Source of the DNA: Carnegiea gigantea
Taxonomy: Eukaryota; Streptophyta; Magnoliopsida; Caryophyllales; Cactaceae
DNA: 64,000 nucleotides
NCBI GenBank assembly: GCA_029747015.1
Contig: JAKOGI010000535.1
Location: forward strand, 310,001-374,000
Reading direction: 5' to 3'
The position numbers and the translations under genes were made by a program. The notes below the pieces were generated by a model, which worked only from the letters and a program-made list of their open reading frames with translations, had not been told where the DNA came from and did no database searches. Below, piece by piece: positions 46,014-57,460 of the stretch (positions are counted from its first letter, which is position 1; each line of letters opens with the position of its first letter).

Positions 46014-46357
46014 TCTTTAAGGGTTTCAGGAGGCTCTACAAGCTCTATCTCTAAATCCTAGTCCTTATACTCTTGAACTCTAATATGATTAGAGGAAGTC
46101 ATTTCTTCTTGCCCATCTTCTTTGTTAGAGGTAGAATTACCTCGCTGACTAATAAAGTTTACAGTGTGCCTCTTCACTGTCAGCAAACCATTTGTCTTCA
46201 CCTCAAGAGCTAAAAATCACTGCAGACAAAAAGGTATAGAGCTTTGTATTTCATATCTGACTCCACGATGATTGAAAAATGAATCCTTTCTATCCTAGGA
46301 TGGTGGCTTTGAGGCTTCCCTTCTTTTCCTAGTTATGTGGAACACTAGAAGCTTTAG

Positions 46358-46861
46358 TTATGCATGGTTTTTTACTCTCCAAAACACAAAAAGCTTAGGA
46401 TTTTTACATTCCCCAATTCTGGCAAAGACATATAGGCATTTCTTTGAGGTGGCTAGTTGTAACATATTAAATATAGAAGGCTTCATGGTAAGTTGAGCAT
46501 TTTTATCATTAATTTCATCCCTACTTCGGTGGAGATATGTTGAACCATATATTACTTGACCTTCTGTCACCTGATATCCTAATTGGTGTGGTGGTGTATA
46601 ACTAAGACCAACTTTTGAGACTTTTACTAGCCCTTCTTTTTCTTTTTTTCTTTTTTTTTTAATTTTGTTGAGTTCATAGGCTTCTACCTCCACTACTTTC
46701 CCCAAAACAGCGGGATTGTGAAAATCATAACCTGCCTTCTCAATAAGCTTATATATATTTAGGTTGAATCCATCCTTTGTTAGTTCATTTGGCAAGTCAT
46801 CCTCTTCTATTAGTAAGGTCATGGGATAAGAGACAAACCTAGGCAAAGGGGGTCTACTCAC
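46358..46861 (-). CDS. pol: Tat-2 Pol linker between protease and RT (167 codons, open)
   Basis: An open stretch of the Tat polyprotein without stops. Blocks: DGFNLNIYKLIEKAGYDF, LGKVVEVEAYELNK, a Lys-rich run, VSKVGLSYTPPHQLGYQV and, near the end, PSIFNML and LYVFARIGECKN, which resemble the repeated PSVF-R-G phrases found in this position in Tat elements. The enzymatic role is not known; it probably links protease to RT. The ATG at its start is internal to the original polyprotein. Confidence 0.6.
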   Translation of the reverse strand: MSRPPLPRFVSYPMTLLIEEDDLPNELTKDGFNLNIYKLIEKAGYDFHNPAVLGKVVEVEAYELNKIKKKRKKEKEGLVKVSKVGLSYTPPHQLGYQVTEGQVIYGSTYLHRSRDEINDKNAQLTMKPSIFNMLQLATSKKCLYVFARIGECKNPKLFVFWRVKNHA

Positions 46862-47106
46862 CTTTAGCTAATACACGTTTTATGTTGGCAATGTGACACA
46901 TTTTTTAAAAGTGCTCAAGCTAGCCCCATTATCCTTCTTGATAGCTTTGCCACCAACATTTCCACTTACACACCCGCTGAGGCTGATTTATCCCCATTAC
47001 AATGACCTTTAGGAATGTTTCTTAGGACCAGAGGCATGTGATTTATGAAAACTGCCTCTTGTTTAGTAAGTCGAGCTATAGTCTCTTGTTCAGTGTCCTT
47101 ACAATA

Positions 47107-47960
47107 CTAGTGTTGTTTCACATCATCATGCCTTGATGCTACGTAAGAATACCTTACAGCTTTTGAATTTCCCTTAACTGTGGAGAAAGTGATTGATGGC
47201 ATTATCTTCTTACCAGCAGTGCCTTCTTTAAATAATTTGGAATTAGTAAAATGGAACTCTTCCTTTGTGAATGGCTTGACATCACCATTCATCTTCCTCT
47301 CACCACCACGATAATGCTTAAGACATTGATAAAGGGTTAAAGCTACTATTCCATGCTTATGGTGCCATAGGTGTCCAAGCGATAACTTGCAAGAAGTTTT
47401 GGAGTCAATCACATGGAAGGTTGAAGATGGTGAGAAGTCTCTCATCATTTGCTCAAAGCAAATATTGTCAATTGCACACTGATTATTAACGATAAACCCT
47501 ATAATCACCATTTCGCTCTAACAAAGCTCTTCCATTGTGATCTCTAATTCATTTATTATACATTTCAGCATGATGTTAACAGCTGAACCTCTGTCTAACA
47601 AGATTGCACTTGACCTCTTACTCCGTAATTTAGCCAATTATAAACAAATGCTAACTATAAGCTTTGAAGCCTACCAATAAGTTATCATCAGCAACAGTGA
47701 TAGATGCGTAGCAAGCAGCATACTGGGTAAGACCTTTTGAAAACTCTCCAATATATTTGACCTTGTTAGCATAAAGCTCTTGGAGGTGCCAGATAGTAAC
47801 AACATGCTAATGCATCTCTTCTATTATGTAAAAGATTTGCCTCTAACCCATGGGTGCTGGTAAGGCCTCTAAAATAGTTAGAGTTTTCAGCTTTTGGAGA
47901 ATTCTCATGTGTTTCTTCTTCTCCATCTTCCTCATCTTTCTGCTCAATAAATGAGGTCAT
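47107..47960 (-). pseudogene. pol: Tat-2 protease region
   Basis: 47520-47660 on the minus strand reads SSAILLDRGSAVNIML, the Tat form of the aspartic-protease active site with Arg where Asn or Thr is usual. It is followed at 47107-47511 by FHVIDSKTSCKLSLGHLWHHK and ALTLYQCLKHYRG, a well-known Tat block after protease. Upstream, 47766-47960 is an acidic stretch (EQKDEEDGEEETHENSPK), and then the element stops at the Athila-2 LTR. The gag of Tat-2 is not found. Confidence 0.75.
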
Positions 47961-47993
47961 GTTGACTACAACTGTGTTGAAAAATTCTATAAG

Positions 47994-49615
47994 TGATCGT
48001 AAGGGGGTGATTGGTTTGTCAATTGGCCAAATTACAACTCCAAACCTCTTTTTGTATGTTTATTAGCTTAGTCTAGCTTGTCTTTCTTTCCTTTTCACTA
48101 AGCCTAGCTTGAACCACTTGAGCTAAACCCAGTACTTGAAACCCAACTCTCAGTGGATGACACCCCGAGTACTCGATGATAGACCTTGCACTTGGAGTTA
48201 TAAATATTATAACTTAAATTCTTCCTATCAAGTTTTTAGTTGGTGAGAAATAAACTTTAAAATTTGCACTGTAAGTGAACAGCTTATCGCTGTGTGCTTG
48301 GGGAGTCGTCCACTAAGAATAAGACTTAGGTTAACTAACTTAGTGTTAGATTGAGTCTAGAGGGGCGATGAGTAAGGTTAAGAGGGAATGAAACAAAAAC
48401 CAGTCAATATTCTGGTCTAGAAACTCAATTAGAGAGGGACTTAGGTCGAGGGATTCGTCGCTAGTGGCTACTTGTGATAGGCATAAGTTCCCGAACTTGG
48501 CTCAATTCACGAGTGACCGTAAGGGGCTGATTGGTTCATTTAGGGCCACCTAAACCTTTTTTAGGAGAGCAAAGGCGACCTTAATCTGCAAGCTCCCTTA
48601 TTTTCATGGGGACTTGAAGGTCAAGGTTGCAGAAGACCAACTTGTGCCTAACAAGGCTTTAGGTTATTCACCTATTTTTGTACCCAATGCTTGTTCTCTC
48701 TTCTTCTATCCACATAAGATGAATACCCACCTCTCGGTGTGGTTATTCACCCTAAGTATTGGATGGGATGTCCTTCCCAACATTTTATCGAACACTTGGT
48801 GGGTAGAGAATGAGACCCTTAAATAACTTGAAAACTAAAGTAAGACATGATCACACCAAGCTTACTATGCTATCCTAGCTCCTAATCCCTAAGCCAAGTT
48901 GAGGAAAACTGCTCACTAATCATCATTGTAACAATCCAACAATCAAGGCCAAGCAGGATCAAACAAACTAACTAAAACCATGTAAAGAGGAAAAGAGAGA
49001 GAAAGAAGAACAAACTTCGATTAATGGAATCAAGAATGAAAGTCTTCAAAATCTTCAATCAATAATAATTCAAGAACACTAATTTGCCTGTACCCTAAAT
49101 CAAACCTAGAAAGTGTTTAAAGTGCTTTTTAGGAGAGAAATTAAGCATCCTCATGAAATTAGGCAAAATGGAGTATTTATAGGCGAAAAACTAGGAAGAG
49201 GTGACATGGCGACAGCCTGAAGATGACCTGGCAATGGCATGTTGCATATGCGACGGCTAGCCGTCACCCCCTCCTAGTTTAGGAACCATTTCCTGTAGGT
49301 AGGCGATGATTAAGTCGTGACTGTGCGATGGCTGTCGCCTGTCCTGCAGCTTGAATTTTCACTTTTGATTGCTCCCTTGCTCCCCTTGGGCCTTCATGTG
49401 ACCAATCTTCACTCTTGCATTGCCTTTTTCCGTGTACTAGCTGCCTTCTTCCTTAAATAACTCAAAAAATACCTACAAAAAGTTAGAAAGGGAATTAAAC
49501 AAGGCAACAACATTAAAGGAGGCAAAACTTGTTTAAATCCCTTTTAATCAAAGGAGAAATAAGGGGAAAAGGACCAAAAAGGGGATAGGGGATTAGTCAA
49601 AATTGAGGTTTATCA
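47994..49615 (-). repeat. Athila-2 3' LTR (left edge uncertain)
   Basis: The right edge is marked by a polypurine tract (minus CTAAGCATATGGGAGT, plus 49616-49631) and the LTR start TGATAAACCTCAATTTTG. The left edge is placed where Tat-2 sequence ends. A 23-base phrase starting TGATCGTAAGGGGGTG at 47994 recurs as TGACCGTAAGGGGCTG at 48514, 520 bases on. GC-rich quasi-palindromic words lie at 49201-49350. No gene; the 70-codon plus frame at 48614-48826 has no motif. Confidence 0.5.
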
Positions 49616-51529
49616 ACTCCCATATGCTTAGCTCTTACGTGTCATCAAGCAAGCTCAACTTGGCACTACATGAATGGGAAAGTCAATCTTTTAAACTCCT
49701 TTCTCAAGCATGGTAATAAAGGCCAATAATAAGCAAGTCACACAATCAAGAGCTAACAAAGATGAGGCAAGGGAGCAAGATAGGAATGAAACTCTCTAGG
49801 AATCACTTCACCTAGTAGTGCATACCAAGACTGAATGAGATCCTCAAGATAAGAAAGGAGGTGGCTTGTTAATGGTGGGTAAAAGAGATCAGGGAGACTC
49901 TTAATTTATCGTCAAGCTGAACTTTCCTCTCCAAATGTTTAAATATGTTCTTGTGTACTCTCATTACCTAACTAATCATACAAAAGCCATAGGCTTGGAC
50001 GGGGCCTCATCCTCCACCACTGAGGCAAAAACACATGGACTTTGAGTAAAAGGACTTTGAAAGGGTTGAAACGAGGTTCTTCGGTAAAGGTCAAAAGGGA
50101 AAAGATTTTTTGAGATAAGTGAAGCTAAATAGCCCTAAGGCTAGGGAGCGAACACTTTTCACAATAAAGAAATAGAAGCGAAACATTACTTCACACCCAC
50201 AACCCACTTTGGACACTTCAGGAGGGAGCCGATTCGGGTTGGAATGCAATCATCATACCAAGCATCTTATTTGGACAAGTTTTCTCCTGTTATCTTTTTT
50301 TTTCTTTTTTACGTGCTAAGAAGCTTACTCTTCTTTTTTTCACTTTTATATTCAAAAGCTTTCAAATTTCATTGTCTTCTCTTTTTTTCTTTATTTTTTA
50401 CGAGCAAGCTTAAAGCAAGAGACTTGATGCTAACACTTAGTCAAGGATGTTTCGGCTTCCCTTCTTTCCCTTTTCAAGCACAACTTTTCACAACATACAC
50501 CCAAAGATTTTCCAACTCAAAAAACAAACCTCATAATCATGAACAAGTGTTGCTTCACTAACCTCTATGGCATAAGGGTAGGAAATGTAAATAGGCCAAG
50601 GGTGACATGAGTGTGGAAACAATCAAGACGAGCAAGGCTCAATGTGGGTGAGCAAAAAGGGTTTCAACATCATTTAGGTGGCTTTTTAGGCTATGTGGCA
50701 TAAAATCACAAGGACTGCCTCAATCATATCAAATGAAGCGCATTACCTAATGTGTTCTTGAAGAGGACAAAGCTAAGTTCTAGCATTATAATCAATGGTG
50801 AGCTGTACAAGAAGAAGAGAAAGAACCACTAATAATGAGTGGTCACATAAAGGCTCAAAGCTCACAGGTCAAGTCACCTCAATGACATCTATTTACCTTA
50901 TAAGTTAACCACTAGCTAAATCCCTCCAAGCCAAGCCGAAAGGGTCTCAAGGACTAAAGCATCACACAAGGCAAAACGATTACCAAAAGGGAGCGTACAT
51001 TACCATACTCCAGCAACCAAAGCAAATAACACAACTGACGTGTGCAACCAAGCTAATCAGTCAATATTTACACCATGTATTCACTTCATAGAAGGGTTTC
51101 TCTTTTGCAAAAGCTTTCAAATTTTTTTTTTTTGAAAGAAAGATCACAACAAAGAATTGAAGAGTAGGGTAAGAAATATAGCTTTCAAGCCCAATGATGT
51201 CCTCCTTAACATTACTCCTCAAGATCAAAATAGAAAACAAATATATACAATGCAATAGAAGAATCTACATGCTCTCAACTATGTGCTCTACTCATGCAAG
51301 TCCTAAGTATGCAATCATTCCTAAAATGTAATAAATTTGTCACCTATTCTAGTGGACTACTATGTATAAGCATCAAACACCTCCCAACTTAGCCAATCAC
51401 TCCTCAATCATCATAATTCCCATGAAGTCTCCCCAATGATGACAAGGAACAAAAAAAACCCATTTCAGAACCAGCTAGCTCACCTCCCCACGCTTATGAC
51501 ATGCATTGTCCCCAATGTATAATCAGCTA
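49616..51529 (-). other. Athila-2 3' untranslated region
   Basis: No gene recognised. Contains the phrase AAGCGTGGGGAGGTGAG (minus, near 51490), the kind of purine-rich phrase that follows the envelope-like ORF in Athila elements, and T-rich runs at 50297-50400. The frame at 50244-50561 is a low-complexity Phe/Leu/Ser shadow. Confidence 0.5.
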
Positions 51530-53050
51530 AGGAAAGCAAAGGGAAAGGGACGGGAAAACTTACAAACCATCAATAATGGCCGGGAGGGCCGCTAGGCCTC
51601 CAGTCGGGTGGAGGGTACTGCCAACCATAGTGCTCATATGCATAATAGACGTGGTGCTCCAAGTTTTGCTACTGGTGATCGAACTCCCTTTGCCAACAGG
51701 GCAGCGCTTGCTGATCTTGAGCATGTTTTGTTGATGCTCATCAATTGCATCGAGCCTCAAGTTGAGGCGAGAGAAGTGGTCATCCATGTACTACTAGAAA
51801 TGGGCTTCATTGAAGCCCAAGGAACTTGCCTTAGTGCGACTCCCTTTCATCCTTGGGTGGTGCAGCCAGGGATCTAGAACTCCCGACACCCCCTTCACTA
51901 CCACCAGTGTTTGCCCCTTGGGCTTGAGGCTCATCTTCATCCTTCTCCATATTAATATCATCATCATATACACAGTTTGAGGGGTCAGAACAAGTGGTTT
52001 TTGTGGGGTTTGGGAGGGGAAAAAGGAGTCTGCCATAGTGGTTCACAAACACTCAGCCACGCTCCATTTTGAACATGTTCATGTTAATGCAAGTGGCTAA
52101 ATCTAGCCCCCCTGGGAATAGCAGAGTTAGCTGCCTAATGAGAGGCTCCAACTCCCAAGCATATGCAATGGCAAAAATGTTGCCCCTGTAAGTAATGGAA
52201 GACTTAGGTGCTAAAGCTTGTGAGACCAACTGATGGAGCATAAAAGCCCTCGTATCAAAGCTTTCATCATTGAGAATGCACCACAAGAAGAAAACCTTAC
52301 TCAGTCGAGCGTTGTTTTGACTCTCATGTCTAATAAATATAGTGTTCACTATGAGGCGGTGAAGATATCGGAGGATGGGATTGCAAATAGAAGTGGCTTT
52401 AGAGGCACTAGCACTATAAGCCACATAATTCCCGAAGTTATCTTTCACTTGTGTGTGCTTATCACAAGTGATTTTGACCCAAAATTCTTACTCATTGAAA
52501 TTTGCATGTGCAGGGGTCCAAACACCACCATGTAGGAGTCCTAACCAGCAGTTGAATGCCACTAGGTTCGTGTCAAAAGTCCTATTGAATATTGAATGTG
52601 AACGGGTCGATTTTTGTACTGGAGATTCCAATTGACCTTGATTGAACTCATAAACTTCCAACACCACCGCTCATAAACTGGTTTATCTATTCTTATATAT
52701 TTACCCCAACCCGCAGCCTCAAGTAATTCATTCAAACTTTCTAATAACCTAAGACTCCCCAACAAACCAAAGTCAATGTACTTAGGCTCGGTTATGTGTC
52801 TACAAGCAATGGAATCATAATGAGCAATGTGCTCTTGATCAACAAATTAAAGATCACACTTCTTAATAACATGAGGGGGGTAGGGTGGTTACCTCAAGCC
52901 GCTTGGGCCCAGACCAGATGCACATTGGCGGAAGGGTGGGAGTGACTATTTTAGCACATTTGGATACTCCTGATGATGAAGGCCCAGATGTTGCAGTCTT
53001 TTTGCCTATGGTAATAGTGGGCCAAAATCTTCTCAAACTCCAAGTAGTTG
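51530..53050 (-). pseudogene. Athila-2 envelope-like ORF remnant
   Basis: Minus-strand reading begins with a Ser/Lys-rich N-terminus (GKKTATSGPSSSGVSKCAKI near 52990), then YERWCWKFMSSIKVNW at 52562-52765 and the best-kept part at 52053-52448: KDNFGNYVAYSAS, LRYLHRLIVNTIFIRHES, VFFLWCILNDES and GGLDLATCINMNMFKM. An acidic C-terminal part (DINMEKDEDEPQAQ) follows. The arrangement matches Athila envelope-like proteins. Stops and frameshifts separate each block, and no membrane segment can be shown. Confidence 0.65.
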
Positions 53051-53990
53051 GAACACCTCAAACACTCCTAAAACCAAGCAATCCACCAAGCACTTAAAAA
53101 AAACAAATCCAAGTGGCTGAAGAGAACAATTGAGAATGTACCACTTCAAATGCACTTCAAAACCAAGAGAGGCCCAAAATGTAGCTAATAGGTCTCAAAA
53201 ATGAGACTCTCTCTCTCCTTAAGCTCAAGAACTCTCCAATGGAGGCCGAAATTTGAAGAGAGAGAAAGTGGTGAAGGCATGGTACAAATAAACAGTCAAA
53301 TGGAAGCTTGGAGGGAGTGGAAGTAAATTTCGAAAAGGGAGCAGCCGAAAAACACCTCAAGTGACCGGATTTCAAAAATGAAAAATTTCAGAGTTAGGGT
53401 TTGGGTGGTGAGGATTGGTGAAGAAAGAAGGTGTTTTAAAGGAAGAATAAGTAAGAAAAGGTGAAAAGAGTGAAGATAATGGTGAAAAATGGTGAAACTT
53501 TGGGTGGAGAATGGTGGATTTCAAGGTGGTGGTAAGCTTGGAAGAGGTTTTAGAGAGAGAAAGTCGTGTGGGGGTTTGGTGGTTGAAGGAGAAATTAAGA
53601 AAGATGAAAGAAAGAGGGAGAAAAGAATGGATCAGGAGTAGGCGATAGCCTACCGCGTTGGCGACGGTGTGCCATCGCCACCTCCTGTAAATTGCCTTCA
53701 AAAATTGCGGGCCCAGGTGATGATCATCGTACAGTCGACAGTCTAACGATTGATTGGGCTATGTCAAACACTTCAAATATTTTTGTTTTTGAGTAACTCC
53801 TCCTCCTTATTTGAGTCAAAAGCCATGAGGAGGGTTCAGGGTGCCTCTCGAAAAGTGTTCTTTTAAGGTCATGAGCTTGACCATGAAAGGATTTCAAGGA
53901 GAAATGGCATCAGGAAAGTCGTAAGTGACCTTCCCGTCGATCGGCTCACTGGTAATATAGTGTTTGAGTCGCGATCCATTTACTTGGAAA
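53051..53990 (-). other. Athila-2 leader before the envelope-like ORF
   Basis: On the minus strand a pyrimidine-rich tract (TTTCTCTCTCT-type, about 53370-53600) follows GC-rich words at 53638-53690 (GGCGATGGCACACCGTCGCC on the minus strand). The 109-codon frame at 53372-53701 is a by-product of this pyrimidine tract. The order mirrors 15855-16400 in Athila-1. Confidence 0.6.
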
Positions 53991-55000
53991 CTTACTATGG
54001 CCTCCATCCCAACTTTGACAGCACCATATAGGAAGAATTTTTTCACGTCTTAAGGGCCTGACCACCTTGAATGGAGTTTCCTCAGGAATAACTTCATCCT
54101 TGAGTTAAAAAGGAGGACCAAATCGTCAACCGGGAACTCCCTCTGGTGGATATGCTTGTCATACCACTTTTCATCCTCTCCTTATAAATTCTTTAACTTT
54201 CATAAGCACCAAAGTGGATCTTTTCAAGCTCATTCAATCGAAGTAACCACTTTTCCCCACGGCCTTCAAATCAAAATTAAGAAATTTAACGGCCCAGTAG
54301 GCCTTGTGCTCCAACTCGACGGGGAGGTGACATGGCTTACTATAAATCAACCTAAATGATGTAGTGCCTATAGGAGTCTTAAAAGCCATATGCTAAGCCT
54401 ATAGAGCATCATCAAGCTTGTTGGCCCAATCCTTCCTTGATCTTACAGCCATGTTCTCCAAAATAACCTTGGTTTCCCGATTGAAGAACTCTACTTGGCC
54501 ACTTGTTTGGGGGTGGTAGCCAAGCCCGAATTTGTGATGCACCCTATCTTTTTTTAGTAAAGCTTCAAGTTTCTTCTCAATAAAATGAGCACCATTGTCG
54601 CTAATGAGGACCTGAGGGACTCCAAAATAAGGGAAGATTACCTTCTTGAAGAGCCGAACTACCACTCGGGAGTCATTGGTGGGGCTAGAAACAGCCTCCA
54701 CCTATTTAGAAACATAGTCGACAATGACCAAGATATACTTGTTACCCCGGGAAGATGGGAAAGGTCCCATGAAATCTATCCCCCATATGTCAATGATTTC
54801 GCCTTCAAGAACATAGTTTAGGGGCATTTTGTTTTGCCCAGGCAAATCCCCAATTCATAGACATCGATCACAAGCCCGGACGTGTTTGTGCACATCGTTG
54901 AATAATAAGGGCCAATAAACACTTGCTTAGAGGATCTTGGTCACAGTCTTATCAATGCTTGCATGCCCTCTGCAAGGTCAGTCATGACAATGAGAGATGA
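53991..55000 (-). pseudogene. pol: Athila-2 integrase
   Basis: Open at 54399-54701: EAVSSPTNDSRVVVRLFKK, IFPYFGVPQVLISDNGAHF with the second catalytic Asp, LGYHPQTSGQVEFFNRETK with the Glu, and RKDWANKLDDAL. This is a typical Athila integrase core. Upstream (54720-54980) the first catalytic region and the zinc-finger area are present in broken form ([13 protein letters not shown] text near 54770). The C-terminal part continues towards 54000 with stops. Confidence 0.82.
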
Positions 55001-55640
55001 TGGAATTAGTCTCCTCCTCGGGTATTCATCTCTGTATTATCCCATTTCCTTAAGCCTTATACAAGCAAGGCTCCTCTCAAAAATATGATTTGGCTTCGTA
55101 AAAAAATTGCTTCTTTTGATTTTAGTTCATGTCCAGCGGCGTGATCCCACATACCCAATAGTTCACCAAATTCGCATACTAAGGAGCCTTTGATGTTGCT
55201 AAAGCAAGCAAATGGTCATCCGGGAAAGAGTCATCAATTGGGAAGTCATACTCTCCGTCAAACCCAAAGGGAATTAGTAAGCGAGAGAGATGGTCCGCCA
55301 TCACATCCTGGTGCCTTTCTTATCCCGAATTTCGAGTGCAAATTCTTGGAGAAGGAGGATCCACCGAAGAAGAAGAGGCTTGGAATCCTTCTTATCTAAG
55401 AGATCCTTAGTGGCGAAGTGGTCAGTGTAACAATAACCTCATAGCACAAGCGATATGGCCAAAATTTCTCAATTTTGTACACCACCACAAGCAACTCCTT
55501 CTAAGCAGTGATGTAGTTTTGTTAAGCCTCATCAAGTGTTTTACTAGAATAGTGGAGGACATAAGGCTTCTTGCCTCTTCATTGCCCCAAAACCACCCCA
55601 ATCATGTGGTCACTAGCATCATATATAATCTCGAAAGGAA
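55001..55640 (-). pseudogene. pol: Athila-2 RNase H
   Basis: The stretch between RT and integrase. Blocks such as YDASDHMIGVVLGQ-type near 55590-55610 and KPYVLHYSSKTLDEA-type near 55530-55560 can be read on the minus strand, as can an [15 protein letters not shown] block near 55320. Stops and small indels make the domain inactive. Confidence 0.62.
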
Positions 55641-56560
55641 GGCTCTAATCAGGCAGTTGGATGATGGGAATGGTGATGAGGGCCTCTTTAATCCTATGAA
55701 ACACTAATGGGGTATCTTTGGCCAAAAGCAAAGTGAGAGGCTTAGCAGTTTTGGAGAAATCCTTGATGAAATGGCAGTAGAAACCTGCATGTCTAAGGAA
55801 ACTTCTCACCCCTTTGACAAAAGTGGGGTTGGCAAGCACTTTATAACCTCGATCTTTGCTTTATCATTCTCAATACCCCTATGTGAAACCACATGCCCCA
55901 AACCACACCTTCTTGTACCATAAAATGATGCTTTTTCCAAATTTAAGACCAAGTTGACTTCTTGGCATCTATAGAGGACTTTAGCCAAGTTATCCAAGCA
56001 TAAATCAAAAGTGCCTCCATAGACCGAGAAATCATCCATAAAAACCTCCATGATACTCTCCACGTAGTCGCAGAAAATGGCAAGCACAAGCCCAAATGGC
56101 ATTCTATGGTATGCAAAAGTCACATAGGGGCATGTAAAAGTGGTTTTCTCTTGGTCACTTGGGTGGATAGGAATTTGGAAGAATTCTCAAGTATCCATCC
56201 AAGTGACAAAAGAAAGAATGCCCGGCTAACTGTTCCAAGATTTGGTCAAGCAATGGGAGGGGGAAATGGTCTTTCTGGGTGGCATCACTGAGTTTTCTAT
56301 AGTCAATCCATATGCACCATCCCGTGACCATTCTCGTAGATATAAGCTCAACCCTTTCATTCTTGACAAAGATCATACTCCCTTTCTTAGGAACTACTTG
56401 CACGGGCTAACCCAATCACTATGCAAATTTGGATAGATGATTCTGACATCAAGTAGCTTAACAACCTCTTGCATGTTGGGATTCAAACAAGGTTGAGGTT
56501 GTCTAGAGGGACCATACCTATGATCAAGGAGAATTCAATGCATGCAAAATGAAGGGCTAA
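55641..56560 (-). pseudogene. pol: Athila-2 reverse transcriptase
   Basis: From 56403: VVPKKGSMIFVKNERVELI, TGWCIWIDYRKLSDATQKD, HFPLPLLDQILEQLAGHSF. A frameshift near 56160 leads to FAYHRMPFGLVLAIFCDYVES, where about eleven residues usual between MPFGL and the following helix are missing. EVFMDDFSVYG keeps the catalytic Asp pair. Then LVLNLEKASFYG, GHVVSHRGIENDKAKIEV and FLRHAGFYCHFIKDFSK. Confidence 0.85.
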
Positions 56561-57460
56561 TCCCTTTGATATCGTCAATACTATAGCCAATGGCACCTCT
56601 ATGCTTTTAAAGCACACTCAACAATTTCTCAATTTAGGCACCATTAAGCTTGGCACTAATGATGACGGGAAATGTATGATTGTGACCAAGAAGTTCATAC
56701 CTTAGATAGGAAGGTAGGGGCTTCAATTCCACCTCGAGAGTGCTCTTCTTGTCTTCACTAGAGGGTCGAACCTCTATATTGAGTATCTCCCTTGATTAGT
56801 GGTGAGGGAGGTATGGTTAGGCCGAGTTGTGAACCTACACATACACCTCCCTTTCTTTATCCGAATGAGGGTTAACCCCATCTCCATGAGTACCAATCAA
56901 GCATGCCTCTAGAGGGTTTGAGGGAAGGTAAAGAGTTCCCATCTCCTCAAGTACTACCTTTTCAAGCACATCGACCCGATAGCACGCGTCCTCAAGAAAG
57001 GAGGAAGCTATCGCTTGTGAATAGTTAAATTCAAGCTTCTCCTCACCAACTTGTAGGGATAGCCTCCCATTCTTAACATCAATCATTGCACTGACCGTGG
57101 CTAAGAAAGGGTGCCCTAGGATGATAGGTATTTGGGCATCTTCCTCTATCTCCATAACAACGAATTCACAAGGGATGAAGAATTTCCCAGCTTGAAGGGG
57201 CACATCCTCTAGAACTCCAATGGGGTACTTGACGAAACAATTCGCAAGTCGTGTCGATATTGTGGCAGGCTTGAGTTTCCACACTTGGAGCCTCTTACAT
57301 ATTAAGTGAGTCATAAGACTCACACTTGCCCCAAGGTCACATAATGCACGAATTATAGTGATATCCCCAACGGCACAGGGAATGGAGAAGCTCGCCGAAT
57401 CTTTAAGCTTGGGGGAAGCTTGTATCGTAGGATGGCACTACACTCCTCCGTAAGGGAAAC
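56561..57460 (-). pseudogene. pol: Athila-2 protease
   Basis: The open part, 56835-57323, covers most of the domain: ISTRLANCFVKYPIGVLEDV, FVVMEIEEDAQIPIILGHPF and SAMIDVKNGRLSLQVGEEKL. The active-site block lies just upstream (near 57330-57360) in another reading. The GRPFLA block reads GHPFLA. These are standard Athila protease features. 56561-56834 is decayed linker. Confidence 0.8.

Noticed and set aside
53372..53701. 109-codon minus frame
   Set aside because: Product of a pyrimidine-rich leader: mostly Ser, Phe, Pro, Thr and Leu, no family motif, and the same leader type exists in Athila-1.
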